The notes: a model not told the origin generated them from the sequence alone. Counted from the stretch's first letter, positions 24,747-34,636 are shown. The stretch is DNA of 64,000 nt from Myxococcus xanthus (GCF_013116825.1 NZ_JABFNS010000025.1:1-64000); one strand, 5' to 3'. Made by a program: numbers and translations.

Positions 24747-25727
24747 ATGACCAAGACCTCCTTCGGGCGCGCACTCCTCCCGCTGTTGCTGTGCTGTTTG
24801 TTCACCACCGCTTGTTCCTCTGAGGGGCCCGTGGGCCCCCAGGGGCCGGCGGGACCGCAAGGGCCGCAGGGCCCCGCGGGCGGACCTCCAGGGCCGCAGG
24901 GCCCCGTGGGGCCGCGCGGAGAGCAGGGCCTGACGGGCCCACGAGGCCCGATGGGCGTGGAAGGCCCGCGCGGCGTCATGGGGCCCCAGGGCTCGCAGGG
25001 GCCCAAGGGCGACACGGGCGAACAGGGCCCGCCTGGCGCGACGGGCGCGCAGGGCCCCCAAGGCCCCCGGGGCGACACCGGCCCGGCGGGCCCCATGGGC
25101 CCTGTGGGGGAGTCGCCGGAGATCTGCACGCCCGGAGAGTTCTTCTGCGAGGGAACAAGGCTGTGGGCCTGCACACGCTCGGGCACCGACGCCGTGCTGA
25201 ACATGAAGTGTGCGGGGGGCACGACGACGAATCCCATGGGGTGCTTTACGAGCGCCTGCGCCCCCGGCGACGCCGCGTGCTGCCGCACTGAGAGGCCCAC
25301 GTGTCGGTGGACCATGAGCCGCCCCATCACCAGCACGGGTGCGGGTTACGAGAACACATATGGCGGCTTCGTTTCGCCTGATCACTTCTACTGCTACGCG
25401 CCCTCGAGCTGCCTCTCGGCGGATTCCTTCACCGTGCAGATGGGAATCACGGGCAATGAGAGCGTCACCTGTGGCGCGGTCTTCTCGACGTTGATCATCC
25501 GGTTGACCCGGCCCATGACGACGCCGGGGCAGGTCTTCAGCCTGCCCAATTCCAGGGTGTCGCTCTCCCTGTTCGCGGAGGAAAACGCCCGGGCCTGTTC
25601 GAACTGGACGGGCACTGTGACCTGGCATTCCGAGGTCCCGGCCTGGAGCGTCAGCGTCAACGCGACCTGCTCGGAGACGGGCAAGAGCCACATCCAGCTT
25701 GTGGGCTCCTACAGCGGCGACACCTGA
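24747..25727 (+). CDS. Collagen-like lipoprotein
   Basis: This 326-aa lipoprotein (lipobox LFTTACSS, Cys about residue 23) carries a Gly-X-Y collagen-like stretch from about residue 26 to 122 ([21 protein letters not shown]-like [10 protein letters not shown]). A C-terminal head of about 200 residues follows with many Cys ([41 protein letters not shown]), and may direct trimerisation. Bacterial collagen-like proteins form surface triple helices. It follows the previous exported-protein gene with only 77 bp between them. Confidence 0.8.
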   Translation: MTKTSFGRALLPLLLCCLFTTACSSEGPVGPQGPAGPQGPQGPAGGPPGPQGPVGPRGEQGLTGPRGPMGVEGPRGVMGPQGSQGPKGDTGEQGPPGATGAQGPQGPRGDTGPAGPMGPVGESPEICTPGEFFCEGTRLWACTRSGTDAVLNMKCAGGTTTNPMGCFTSACAPGDAACCRTERPTCRWTMSRPITSTGAGYENTYGGFVSPDHFYCYAPSSCLSADSFTVQMGITGNESVTCGAVFSTLIIRLTRPMTTPGQVFSLPNSRVSLSLFAEENARACSNWTGTVTWHSEVPAWSVSVNATCSETGKSHIQLVGSYSGDT

Positions 25728-25966
25728 GCCGCCCACGTCCTGTCCTCACCCGACGGGGCGTGGCTGCTGGACGCTGGAGCCGCGCCGGTCCGGACGTGAT
25801 GCAAGGCCAGGACCGCACGGGGCGCTTTCGCCGGGATTCCGAGCTCGCGGGCGGACCTTGCCTCCACGCCGCAATCATCTCTCGCCTCAATAAGGGAATC
25901 AGGGCGTCCGGCCGCTTGAGTCATGGCCCCCACGTTCGTGGGAGGCCTTTGCTCGCGAGGTCCACG

Positions 25967-27652
25967 ATGCCGTCTGTGTTGCGTCCGTCCTGGGTGCTGC
26001 TCTCCTCCTGCGTCCTGTCGCTGTCCACGCTCTCCGCCTGCGACGAATCCGGCCCCACTCCAGATGCAGGCACCTGGCTTCCCGAGGACTCGGGGGCGCC
26101 GGACTCCGGCGCTCCTGATGCGAGCGCGGAGACGCCGTGGGATGGCGGCTACACCGTGCTGGAGGAACGCGGTGATTGGATTGACCGGGGCCGCTACTCG
26201 CCATGCGACTTCAATCAGCAGGGAGACCCCACCACCATCCGGTGTGATGACCTGTCGCGCTACGACGTTTCGCAGTGCTCACCGGAGGCGCTCTCCCAGG
26301 TGGCGCAGCACGGCATCTACCTGGCGGACATGCGAGGTGAGCGCCTGCTGTCTGACGGAGGGACCCAGATTGCCCCCGACTTCACCACCTACCAGCTCTT
26401 CTCCGACGGAGGGACGGACACGCTCAACGGCCAGCCGTTGCTGACGCGGAACACGGACGGCGGGAGCTTCTTCGTCGTTGGCAGCCGCACCAATCCCTTC
26501 AATGGGGCCGTCACTGTCACCGCGCTCGCCGGCTGCCAGGTGCCCTCACCCGGCATCATCACGGGCTGCTACGCCCGTTGCACCAACGGAAGGTTCAGCC
26601 GGGCCGGCACCTTCGAAGCGTGGCGCATGCCCTCGCAGCGAGGGGAGGGCGAGTCCTCGGGCGGGCTGCGCCTCATCTCCGAGTCCCCCGTCGCACTGGG
26701 GGATGCCGTGGACGTCTATGTCACGAAGAACCACGCCTACGTCGTCTCCATCGACGACCTCGGCGGCACCGGCAACGGCGGGCTCACCGTCTTCGACGTG
26801 AGTGACAGGGCGCGCCCCATCTTCAAGGCCTCCATCAGTCTGCCGGGGGACTCGAGCTGGAATGGCGTGTGGGCCAAGGAGGATGCCCTCTACATCGCCG
26901 GCAACCGCGCGGGCGTCGTCGTGTATGACATCTCCAACCCCGCGCAGCCAGAGTACGTGCGCCACCTGCCCGCGGGCCAGGGGGCGCACACCGTGCTGGT
27001 GGACGGAAACCGGCTCTATGCGATGTCACCCGGCGAGGTGACCTATGTGCACGACGTCACCTCGCCGCTGGCGCCTGTCCTGCTCCAGCTCATCACCGTG
27101 CCGTCCGAGTTCTCGTCGGGGGGCGCGCACGATGCCTTCGCGTACGAGGGCCGGCTCTACGTCAGCAATGGCTTCGGTGGTTACTCCATCATGGATGTCA
27201 CCGACCTCGGCAACGTGCGGCACCTGGGCCAGTACGTGCACGGCTTCAACGCCTATGCGCACCACAGCGCCGTGGGGACCTTCGCCGGGCGCACCATCGC
27301 CTTCGAGGGCACTGAATTCAATGGCAGCCACCTGCGCGTGCTGGACGTCACCGACCCGGCGAACATCGTCAAGATGGGGGAGTTCCGCCTCAGCCCCGTC
27401 ACGTCCATCCACAACCTGATTCTGAAGGGCCACCTGCTCTACGTCGCCTGGTACCACGAGGGCGTGCGCGTGCTGGATGTGTCCAACCCCACGAAGCCGC
27501 GCCAGGTGGCGCACTACAACACCTTTCGTGAGGGCGACCCCGGCCGCACGGACAACCTCTTCGAGGGCACCTTCGGCATCCGAGTGCCCGGCGACGGGTA
27601 CGTGTACGCCGCCGACTCCGTGCGCGGCCTGCTCATCGTCAACGAACTCTGA
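25967..27652 (+). CDS. LVIVD-repeat lipoprotein
   Basis: This 561-aa protein starts at ATG 25967 behind GAGG. Lipobox LSTLSACDES, then an acidic Asp/Ala/Gly-rich linker (GAPDSGAPDASAE). The body is a propeller of LVIVD-like repeats: NGGLTVFDVSDRARPIFKAS, AGVVVYDISNPAQPEYVRHL, GGYSIMDVTDLGNVRHLGQY, SHLRVLDVTDPANIVKMGEF and EGVRVLDVSNPTKPRQVAHY. Each ends with a VxDVSxPxxP motif. Such proteins are surface-exposed with unknown ligands. It is the last of the plus-strand exported-protein run. Confidence 0.75.
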   Translation: MPSVLRPSWVLLSSCVLSLSTLSACDESGPTPDAGTWLPEDSGAPDSGAPDASAETPWDGGYTVLEERGDWIDRGRYSPCDFNQQGDPTTIRCDDLSRYDVSQCSPEALSQVAQHGIYLADMRGERLLSDGGTQIAPDFTTYQLFSDGGTDTLNGQPLLTRNTDGGSFFVVGSRTNPFNGAVTVTALAGCQVPSPGIITGCYARCTNGRFSRAGTFEAWRMPSQRGEGESSGGLRLISESPVALGDAVDVYVTKNHAYVVSIDDLGGTGNGGLTVFDVSDRARPIFKASISLPGDSSWNGVWAKEDALYIAGNRAGVVVYDISNPAQPEYVRHLPAGQGAHTVLVDGNRLYAMSPGEVTYVHDVTSPLAPVLLQLITVPSEFSSGGAHDAFAYEGRLYVSNGFGGYSIMDVTDLGNVRHLGQYVHGFNAYAHHSAVGTFAGRTIAFEGTEFNGSHLRVLDVTDPANIVKMGEFRLSPVTSIHNLILKGHLLYVAWYHEGVRVLDVSNPTKPRQVAHYNTFREGDPGRTDNLFEGTFGIRVPGDGYVYAADSVRGLLIVNEL

Positions 27653-27697
27653 GCGTCCCACGGCGTCGCTGGCGCAGTGGGGCTGAGAGGTTGCGCC

Positions 27698-29293
27698 TCA
27701 GCGGGCCGCGGCCTTGGCGCGCTCGACCTGGCGCGCCCGGGCACAGCCTTCGTTGACGCCCAGGTCACACGCCTTCTTCAGGTCGGACAGCGCGGACTCG
27801 AGGTCCCGCAGGTGGTAGTGCGTCCCGCTGCGCTCCATGTAGGCCAGCCCGTGGTCGGGATTGCGTTCGATGAAGGCCTCCCAGAGCGGGAGGATTTCCT
27901 TGAAGCGCCGCTCGCGCGCCAGGGCGTAGTCCCGTTGCTGCACGGTGCGGAAGTCCTCCGCCCCCTCGCCTTGCTCCTCCTCGGCCAGTGCCTCCGCCTG
28001 CTGTGGAGATTGGACGACCCATGCACGCCGCCGCGCCACCTCGGGGTTGCCTGGAGCGAGCTCCCCAGCCAGTTCCAGCAGGCTCAACGCTTCCTCGCGG
28101 CGTCCGGCCTTGTGCGCCTCCCAGGCGTCGTAGATGACCCCCTTCACCACGTGGTCCCGCAGGGCCCGTCCGTCCGAGTCCGTCGCGTCCAACCGCAAGG
28201 CGTGCAGGAGGTCCTTGCCCGCGGGTTCCCACTTCCGGCTGTTGGAGAAGATCCGAGCCCGTTCGAAATAGACGGACGCACGAGCGGGCCGCAGGGCCAC
28301 GGCCCGGTTCGCCTCCTCCAGCGCGGCGTCCAGGGCCTTGGTGCGGCGCAGTTGCTTCGCCCGAGCCAGCCTGAACTCCCAGTAGTCGCCAGCTGACAGT
28401 GCCTGGGCGAGCAGGACCAGTCCCTGGTCGTGCTTGCCCTGGACCGCCATGTCGTGTGCGCGGTCAAAATCGGCGAAGCCGCGCAGGAAGCCCACCTTGG
28501 GGTGAGCAAGGCTCTGCGCCTCGGCGAAGGCGTCCATCTTCTCGTAGGTGCCACCCCAGCGTGGGGCGAGTCCGTGGAGATAGACGGCCCGGACGTCCGC
28601 ACACGTGGGGCACTGCTCCATGGCGCGGGTGTAGGCGCGCTCGCGAGCCTCATCGTCGCCCAGCGCGTTCGCCACGTAGATGAGCGGCCGCGCCGCCGCG
28701 ACCGCCTTCGGCTGGAGTGACCACGCTCGGACGAGATCGGGCACCGCGCGTTCGAAGGCTTCATGCATCCCGGCGAATTCCTCCTTCGCCGTTGCGCCCA
28801 CGGTCTTCCCCCCGCGGCGCAGGTATCCCACCGACACCCAGTGGGTCCCCCTCGCGAGGTAGGGCGCGAAGGAGCGCGGTGACGCTTCCACCCAGGCGTC
28901 GAGGAGCTCCGTCGATTCGGAGGAGCCGTTGCCGAGCGCCAGGATGCCGTCCGTCATCCAATGCTCGTCCTGGGGGTTCGACTCCATGCCCCACTGGAGC
29001 TGCTCGACCGCCAGCGTCAGCTCCTCGAACTGGCGTCGGAGCAGGAGCGAGCGCAGTGCCACCCCGTCCACATGCCCTTGGGGGACTTTGCCCCCCTCGC
29101 GCCCGGCAGGCGTCACGATGGGGAGCCCTTGCGGCGCGGGGCCGGGGGCGGGTGTCAGGACGGGCTCCTGGCGCGCCGCGATGCGCGCTTCGACTTCGGC
29201 GCTTCGCGTTGCCCGTGAAGCGGTCACGGCAAGTCCGGCGCCCAGGCCTATAACGAGGACTCCCGCGCCGAGCGCGGTACGAAGAGATGGCAT
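27698..29293 (-). CDS. TPR protein with DUF4034-like region, exported or anchored
   Basis: I place the start at ATG 29293 (MPSLRTALGAGVLVIGLGAG); ATG 29305 also reads in frame but its GAGTAGG motif abuts the codon. A hydrophobic N-terminal helix acts as signal or anchor. The early segment (LRSLLLRRQFEELTLAVEQL, WGMESNPQDEHWMTDG) looks like DUF4034. Later come TPR-type units (LDAALEEANRAVALRPARAS, EEALSLLELAGELAPGNPEV, GLAYMERSGTHYHLRDLESA). About 530 aa. It is divergent from the transglycosylase gene. Confidence 0.65.
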   Translation of the reverse strand: MPSLRTALGAGVLVIGLGAGLAVTASRATRSAEVEARIAARQEPVLTPAPGPAPQGLPIVTPAGREGGKVPQGHVDGVALRSLLLRRQFEELTLAVEQLQWGMESNPQDEHWMTDGILALGNGSSESTELLDAWVEASPRSFAPYLARGTHWVSVGYLRRGGKTVGATAKEEFAGMHEAFERAVPDLVRAWSLQPKAVAAARPLIYVANALGDDEARERAYTRAMEQCPTCADVRAVYLHGLAPRWGGTYEKMDAFAEAQSLAHPKVGFLRGFADFDRAHDMAVQGKHDQGLVLLAQALSAGDYWEFRLARAKQLRRTKALDAALEEANRAVALRPARASVYFERARIFSNSRKWEPAGKDLLHALRLDATDSDGRALRDHVVKGVIYDAWEAHKAGRREEALSLLELAGELAPGNPEVARRRAWVVQSPQQAEALAEEEQGEGAEDFRTVQQRDYALARERRFKEILPLWEAFIERNPDHGLAYMERSGTHYHLRDLESALSDLKKACDLGVNEGCARARQVERAKAAAR

Positions 29294-29387
29294 TGAGCCT
29301 GGCATCCTACTCAAGACAGGCCGCTGCGTGCCTTCCTGGCCGTCTTCTGGACAGGGAGCGTGGACCGGGGCAGATGTGTGCATACCG

Positions 29388-30287
29388 ATGGCCTCCCGTC
29401 CGCCCTCCGTCCGTGCCTCCTCCCCCCGGACGCAGAAGACGAAGCAGCTCCCTGCCAGCGCCCGGCGCGCCGTGAGGAAGGATTCCAGCCCGGGCTGGGG
29501 CCGCTGGATGTTTGGCGCGTGGCTGCTGTTCGTCGTCTGGCTCAGCGTGGAGTACGTGCGGCTGCCCGACGTCCGCGTGCTTCAGACGCAGAACCCGCGC
29601 ACCACCGCGCTCATCACGCAGCGGGCCGAGGAGGCGCTGGCGGAGGGGAAGAAGCCCCGTGTGCGGCAGGCCTGGGTGCCTCTGGAGGCGGTGGCGCCGC
29701 ACGCGGTGGACGCCGTGCTGAGCTCCGAGGACGCGCGCTTCTACAAGCACGAGGGCGTGGATTGGATCGAGGTGGAGAACGCCCTCGAGCAGTCCGTGCG
29801 GAAGGCGCGCCTGGGCCGCGGCGCGTCCACGCTCACCCAGCAGTTGGCCAAGAACCTCTACCTCTCCACGGACCGCAGCCTCCTGCGCAAGGGCAAGGAG
29901 TTGCTGCTCGCCCGCCAACTGGAGACCCATCTGTCCAAGCAGCACATCCTCACGCTGTATGTGAATGTGGTGGAGTGGGGCGAGGGCGTGTATGGCATCG
30001 AGGCTGCGGCGCGTGAGCACTTCGGTACCTCGGCGCGGGCGCTCTCCGTGGCACAGGGGGCGATGCTCGCGGGCATGCTGCCCGCCCCACGCCGTTGGCT
30101 GCCCGCCCAGAAGCCCGAGACGCTGCGCATCCGGGCAGGCGCCATCATCGGGAGGCTGCAGCGCGAGGGCCGCATCACCGCGGCGCAGGCCCGCGAGGCG
30201 CAGGCCGAACTCTCTCGCTTCTTCGGCGAAACCTCCGTGCCCGGCTCCGTGGTGGAGGCCATCTCCCGGCTGTCCTCGGAGAGCTGA
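29388..30287 (+). CDS. mtgA: Monofunctional biosynthetic peptidoglycan transglycosylase (GT51)
   Basis: This 299-aa inner-membrane enzyme polymerises lipid II glycan strands. After a basic N-terminus (residues 1-40) comes one TM helix (WMFGAWLLFVVWLSV), then GT51 motifs in order: EDARFYKHEGVDW (catalytic Glu), GRGASTLTQQLAKNLYLS, RKGKELLLARQLE and VNVVEWGEGVYGIEAAAREH. There is no penicillin-binding transpeptidase domain, so it is the monofunctional type. Start ATG 29388 precedes MASRPPSVRAS. Divergent from the TPR gene, 94 bp between starts. Confidence 0.9.
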   Translation: MASRPPSVRASSPRTQKTKQLPASARRAVRKDSSPGWGRWMFGAWLLFVVWLSVEYVRLPDVRVLQTQNPRTTALITQRAEEALAEGKKPRVRQAWVPLEAVAPHAVDAVLSSEDARFYKHEGVDWIEVENALEQSVRKARLGRGASTLTQQLAKNLYLSTDRSLLRKGKELLLARQLETHLSKQHILTLYVNVVEWGEGVYGIEAAAREHFGTSARALSVAQGAMLAGMLPAPRRWLPAQKPETLRIRAGAIIGRLQREGRITAAQAREAQAELSRFFGETSVPGSVVEAISRLSSES

Positions 30288-30346
30288 GCCGCGGACCCGG
30301 CCAGGTTTGCCTCGACCAATGGGGACCGTGCCGCCGGGGCCTCCCA

Positions 30347-31429
30347 CTACCTCGGCGTGTTGATGAGCGTCAGCCGGTGGGGCTCCGGCGTCGCCCAGTT
30401 CTGGGGGCTGTTTCCAGACAGCAAAACCCCGTCGAGGATCACGTTGCTGTCGAAGAAGTAGAGTGCCCCGCCCTCCGGTGCCCTGTTGTTACGGAACTCG
30501 CCGCCGCGGAACGTCCATTGGTTGCTGGCCGGGAGGTGCGCGGTGTTGACCGCGCCGCCCACGCCTCCGAACTGGGTCCGCGGACCGGTGCATTCGTTGC
30601 CGTGGAAGATGTTCCCGGTGGCGACACCCGAGCTGGTCGGCGCAATCAACATCAGCGCGCCGCCGAACGCGGGCGCCTTGTTGAAGCGGAACTCGTTGTG
30701 GTTCAGGTTCACGTTCGCGCGTGAGCCAATCCAAAGCGCGCCACCGGCGTTCTCGGAATAGGAGCCCTCCGCGCCCGCGCCGTTCTCGCCGTCGATCTTG
30801 TTGCCGTACTCCAAGATGCAGTGTTCCAGGAAGTCCGACCCGGCGTCCGACGTCGCCGCCAGGCGAAGTCCAGCCCAGCCTCGGGCGGGATTGTTGGCGG
30901 TGAAGACAATGGGGCTGGCCGCGGTGCCCTGCGCGGTGATTCGCCCATGCACGGCGAGCTTGTGGTGTCCCATGAAAATGAGGTGGACGCCGGGCTCGAT
31001 GGTGAGCCGGCTCCCCGCGGGAACTGTCAAGTCACCCGTCACGTGATATGGCGAACCCGCGCGCGTCAGGGTGCGCGTCGTGAGGCTTCCGGAGATATCC
31101 GTCCCATTGGACGTGCTCACCGCGACCGTGGTGCTCGCGGTGGTGCTGCCGCTCTCGTTGGTTGCCGTGAGCGTGTACGTCGTCGTTGCTGTCGGGCGGA
31201 CCTGCACCGACGTTCCGGTCACCTCACCCACGCCGTAATCGATGGAGAGCTCCTGCGCGCCGGTGACCTCCCAGGACAACTCGGCGGACTCGCCCGGAGC
31301 GATGGTCGCCGGGTTTGCTTCGAAGCGAAGGATGTTGGGGCGGTCCGGGATTGGATCCGGCGAACTGCAGGCGGTGGCGACCGCGACTACGGACAAGAGG
31401 GCCAGGACGAAACGACGCGAGTGGAGCAT
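30347..31429 (-). CDS. Lipoprotein with Ig-like and right-handed beta-helix domains
   Basis: This 360-aa lipoprotein (lipobox VAVATACSS) has a PKD/Ig-like segment (PNILRFEANPATIAPGESAE, TATTTYTLTATNESGSTTAS), then a helix of parallel-beta repeats (LTVPAGSRLTIEPGVHLIFM, CILEYGNKIDGENGAGAEG, NVNLNHNEFRFNKAPAFGGA, FRGGEFRNNRAPEGGALYFF). This is the usual layout of secreted pectate-lyase-like binding proteins. No catalytic acid is evident. Monocistronic, minus strand. Confidence 0.75.
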   Translation of the reverse strand: MLHSRRFVLALLSVVAVATACSSPDPIPDRPNILRFEANPATIAPGESAELSWEVTGAQELSIDYGVGEVTGTSVQVRPTATTTYTLTATNESGSTTASTTVAVSTSNGTDISGSLTTRTLTRAGSPYHVTGDLTVPAGSRLTIEPGVHLIFMGHHKLAVHGRITAQGTAASPIVFTANNPARGWAGLRLAATSDAGSDFLEHCILEYGNKIDGENGAGAEGSYSENAGGALWIGSRANVNLNHNEFRFNKAPAFGGALMLIAPTSSGVATGNIFHGNECTGPRTQFGGVGGAVNTAHLPASNQWTFRGGEFRNNRAPEGGALYFFDSNVILDGVLLSGNSPQNWATPEPHRLTLINTPR

Positions 31430-31494
31430 GCGCCCGTTCTATCTCAACAGGGGAGGCCCGATAATCCAAGTGCCAGCGGGTACTCCTGGCGTGC

Positions 31495-32313
31495 CTACAT
31501 CCACGTCGCGTCACACCGGGGGCACATCGTGGCGCGCTCATACTCCTCTCGTGGGCCCTCGAAGCCGCAGGCGTAGCAGGTCCGCAGCGTCTTCAAGACA
31601 TGCGCTGCCATGGCAGGCGTGGACTCCGTGCTCCAACTGGGCGCGGCGCTGGCGGCGGGGAGGGCCATCCCCGGCTCCCAGACGAGCTCGCATTGCAGGT
31701 CGGACAGTGGCTCCAGGGGACCGTCGACCACGGCTGCGATGAAGGCTGTTGGTAGTGTGGCCGCCGCGTGGCGCTTCACAGCCAGGCTGCCCGGTGAAAC
31801 CTGGGGGCCTATCTTCATGTAGGCGGTGACGCTCAGGCCCCCAGACATCACGGTGTTGAGCAGTGATTCACCGAGGTCGATTCCCATGGAGACCTCGCTT
31901 GACACCGCCTTCATGTCACTCTCCTTGGGAATCTCCAGGGTGTCGAAGAGCTTCCACGCGGGCCGCACGCGCCCGGCGTTGGGGTGAAGACTCGACTCCA
32001 CCTGGAAGTGGACTTCATCGAACTCCGGGGGCAGTTCGAGCGGAAGGCGCCACCGCACCACGCGGCCTCCCGTCAGAGGTGGCAGCGGGAACTGGCCCAG
32101 CGTCCGGTGCGCGGAGCCCTGCTTCTGCCTGCCCATCACCAGCACGGACGACGGGGTGGTGGCGAGGGGCTCGAAGGCGGCCTGGAGCCACACGACGGCG
32201 GTGGCCTGCCCGAGTGGATTGCGAATCACGGGCTCCACGTGCAGGTGGACGGAGCCGAACTCTCGGGGGGTACGTCCGACGTGGTCGAGGACGTCCGCGT
32301 AGAAGTCATCCAT
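31495..32313 (-). CDS. Protein with C-terminal zinc-ribbon-like motif, unknown function
   Basis: This 272-aa protein starts at ATG 32313 (MDDFYADVLDHVGRTPREFG) nine bases after GAGG; longer upstream starts are less likely. The first 200 residues read as a folded domain (VEPVIRNPLGQATAVVWLQA, LPLPPLTGGRVVRWRLPLEL, PKESDMKAVSSEVSMGIDLG). The last 30 residues hold a Cys4 pair, CYACGFEGPREEYERATMCP-RCD, a zinc ribbon. I do not recognise the family. Confidence 0.6.
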   Translation of the reverse strand: MDDFYADVLDHVGRTPREFGSVHLHVEPVIRNPLGQATAVVWLQAAFEPLATTPSSVLVMGRQKQGSAHRTLGQFPLPPLTGGRVVRWRLPLELPPEFDEVHFQVESSLHPNAGRVRPAWKLFDTLEIPKESDMKAVSSEVSMGIDLGESLLNTVMSGGLSVTAYMKIGPQVSPGSLAVKRHAAATLPTAFIAAVVDGPLEPLSDLQCELVWEPGMALPAASAAPSWSTESTPAMAAHVLKTLRTCYACGFEGPREEYERATMCPRCDATWM

Positions 32314-32538
32314 GCCGCGCATCCTCGTCGAGCCAGCGGCGTATGGACAAACGGGAATCTCTTGGCCACACCCGCTTCCGTCACTCGTGCAGGCGGGCGG
32401 ACTTCCAGGACGTGCATCAAATCGCCGGCGTATGGCAGCGGGTGAGCGGGCGCGTGGAGGCGTTCGCGCCTTGAGCGGCATGGCGCTCGCTGGGCGCATG
32501 CATTGAGGCGCTGTCATTCGTGGGGGATAATCGCGCCG

Positions 32539-33693
32539 ATGCTCATCGGGATTCCCGCACTCGACGCGACGGACTGGTCACGGCTGGTACACGCCTATGG
32601 CCGCGCCACTGATACGCCTGAACACCTTCGTGCCCTGCTCGCCGAAGACACGCGGGCCCGCCACGCAGCCATGGCGCACCTGTGGTCGGCCATCATCCAT
32701 CAGGGCACCGTCTTCCCCGCGACGGCTCCAGTTGCACTCGTCATCCTCGGGCTGCTTGACGACGCGAGGCTGGATGCGGGCGAGGAGCCCGTTCGCGCGG
32801 AATTGCTCTTGTTCCTGACGCGTGTGGTGGATGCCTTCGAGCGGAGCGGCGCGACGATGGAGGAACTGGAGTCGATGGCCCGGTTCGACCTGGGGCCGCT
32901 CCTGGACGCGGACGACGATGATGCCATCTACGAGGACGAGGACGCCTCGAACGCGCTCCATGCGCAGTCCGTTCTTGCGTGTGCCCGGGTGGCGCCGCTC
33001 CTGACCCGCTCGCTGCTGGCCAACCTGGACCATCCGGATGCCCGGGTGCGGATGCACGCGGCGATGGCCGCCACCGGGCACGCCGCGTCACCGGCGTCGG
33101 ACGTACGACCGGACACACTGGCGGAACGGCTGACGGAGATGGCGAAGCGGACGGGGGATGTGGCGGAGCGTTGCTCCCTGCTCCTGGCGCTGGGAGAACT
33201 CAACGTGTCCCTGGAGAACTTCCTGTCGGATGCGGAGCCCTCGGTGCGCCTCTGCGCGGCGATGGCGCCGTCCCTGGCGCGGAGCGAGGTCGCGACACGC
33301 GAGCTACGCACCGCGCTGGAGCAGCATGCCGCGCACATCAACGACTGGTTCCCGGTGAAGCCGCCGCAGCTTCCGATGCAGCCGCGCTTCACGGTCGTCC
33401 AGCGACTCTTGGAGCGCGTCCCTGACTTCGACCTCGTGGTGGACGCGGCCGTGGCGGTCGCGCGGACCACCAAGAAGTCCTGGGTGGACTTCGAGTGGGG
33501 GCCCCTCCTCGTCCACGCCTTTCCGAGTGGAGATGGCGTGGTGAGGACAGACGCACAGCGGCGCTTCCTCGCCGCGCTCGTGGACGCCTCGCACCTCTGG
33601 GACCCGCGCTTCGGCAACGCCGGGGGGCACTTCCGGAAGGCGGGGCTCCCCTATGAGCGCGAGGCGTGCGCGAGGCTCGTGAGCACGGCGTGA
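32539..33693 (+). CDS. HEAT-repeat protein
   Basis: This 384-aa protein starts at ATG 32539 (MLIGIPALDATDWSRLVHAY). Helical repeats with HEAT spacing fill most of it (TRARHAAMAHLWSAIIHQGT, VALVILGLLDDARLDAGEEP, HPDARVRMHAAMAATGHAAS, LSDAEPSVRLCAAMAPSLAR). HEAT arrays are protein-binding scaffolds. Such proteins occur near polymorphic-toxin immunity genes and elsewhere, so no specific job can be named. An internal acidic run (DADDDDAIYEDEDASN) breaks the repeats. Confidence 0.7.
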   Translation: MLIGIPALDATDWSRLVHAYGRATDTPEHLRALLAEDTRARHAAMAHLWSAIIHQGTVFPATAPVALVILGLLDDARLDAGEEPVRAELLLFLTRVVDAFERSGATMEELESMARFDLGPLLDADDDDAIYEDEDASNALHAQSVLACARVAPLLTRSLLANLDHPDARVRMHAAMAATGHAASPASDVRPDTLAERLTEMAKRTGDVAERCSLLLALGELNVSLENFLSDAEPSVRLCAAMAPSLARSEVATRELRTALEQHAAHINDWFPVKPPQLPMQPRFTVVQRLLERVPDFDLVVDAAVAVARTTKKSWVDFEWGPLLVHAFPSGDGVVRTDAQRRFLAALVDASHLWDPRFGNAGGHFRKAGLPYEREACARLVSTA

Positions 33694-33712
33694 AGGGGCG
33701 GGCTTCCTCGCT

Positions 33713-33967
33713 GTGTCCGAAGTAACGGCGCTCTCCCGGGTTTCAGAGGACGCCAAACGGCTCCTCTGGCCGGTGGAGGAGGGAGGGGGCGATATGTCAG
33801 TACACGCCGCAAGCGCTCATGGTAACGCTTTCAGTCCCGACGAATCCGGCAGAGGATATGTGACTGTCGCGTACAATCCGGAGTCCTACCCGATTCTGCA
33901 CAGGCATTGGGCGTACGTGCTGGCGCCTGGCGGGGAACTCCTTGGTCCCCGATTCGTCGGTCGCTAG
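33713..33967 (+). CDS. Possible small protein, unknown function
   Basis: GTG 33713 opens an 84-codon frame (MSEVTALSRVSEDAKRLLWP, ending GGELLGPRFVGR). It starts only 20 bp after the HEAT-repeat gene stop. Codon use is less GC-biased than neighbours, and no ribosome-binding site is clear. It might be a remnant of a longer gene or spurious. There is no family recognition. The stretch from 33968 to 34095 holds nothing I can identify. Confidence 0.3.
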   Translation: MSEVTALSRVSEDAKRLLWPVEEGGGDMSVHAASAHGNAFSPDESGRGYVTVAYNPESYPILHRHWAYVLAPGGELLGPRFVGR

Positions 33968-34095
33968 AATCTCCAGGGGCCAGCAGCAACAGCGTTTGGG
34001 ATTAGACAGTGTCAGGCGGTGTGTGGGTTTCCACGAGTCCGCCTGCGGAGTGTTTGCCCTAGAGTGCCTCCAACTCGTATGCGTTGGGGTACGCC

Positions 34096-34500
34096 ATGGC
34101 TATCACGACCCGACAGCCTGTCTTTCATGCAATGCGAAGTCTGCTGGGCATGGGCTCCGCCTCCAATGCAAAAAGCGCGGCACCGAGCACGACGACCGCG
34201 ACGAAGGCATCTGACGTAGCTCCGGATTGGAGGGCGACGTCGGCAAACCTCATGGAGTCCTTCATCCAGTCCGGATACGTGATTGGAATCAACAAACCCG
34301 GCATCGCGAATCTCGAAAAGAAGATCATGGGTGAGATGGAGGCGTTCATTCGCGACAACCCGAAGCTGTCGGCGGACGAGCTCGACAAGGCTGCGAAGCG
34401 GGTCACGATGCGTCATCTGTCCATGGCGAGGACGGATGGCCAACGGGAGGCGAAAATCAAGGCTCGCCTTCAGGAGCTCCAGCAAGACCGCTGGGGCTGA
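34096..34500 (+). CDS. Small helical protein, unknown function
   Basis: This 134-aa protein starts at ATG 34096 (MAITTRQPVFHAMRSLLGMG) behind a GGGG-type site. A Ser/Thr/Ala-rich linker leads to a charged helical C-terminus (LEKKIMGEMEAFIRDNPKLS, ADELDKAAKRVTMRHLSMAR, LKARLQELQQDRWG-like end). It has lower GC content than neighbouring genes. I recognise no family, and no signal peptide is present. Confidence 0.5.
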   Translation: MAITTRQPVFHAMRSLLGMGSASNAKSAAPSTTTATKASDVAPDWRATSANLMESFIQSGYVIGINKPGIANLEKKIMGEMEAFIRDNPKLSADELDKAAKRVTMRHLSMARTDGQREAKIKARLQELQQDRWG

Positions 34501-34607
34501 TGGCTGTCCACCTCAGCGTCTCGAACGGCGGCCGACGTGGTGGCTTCCCTCCAAGGGAAGGGGACCGGTGCTCTCGCCGTCGGCTGGCGGCGCAACGCTT
34601 CGGTGAG

Positions 34608-34634
34608 CCCAGGCCCCTGTGTCAGGGGCCTGGG
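34608..34634 (+). terminator. Perfect 12-bp hairpin in a convergent gap
   Basis: CCCAGGCCCCTG pairs perfectly with CAGGGGCCTGGG around a TGT loop. It lies between the plus-strand small gene (ending 34500) and the minus-strand DAG-repeat gene (ending 34671), so it could act in either direction. Confidence 0.65.
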
Positions 34635-34636
34635 CA

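Noticed and set aside
24820-25110. Gly-Pro-rich repeats as a possible non-coding repeat
   Set aside because: They form a clean Gly-X-Y collagen-like reading frame inside a lipoprotein gene.
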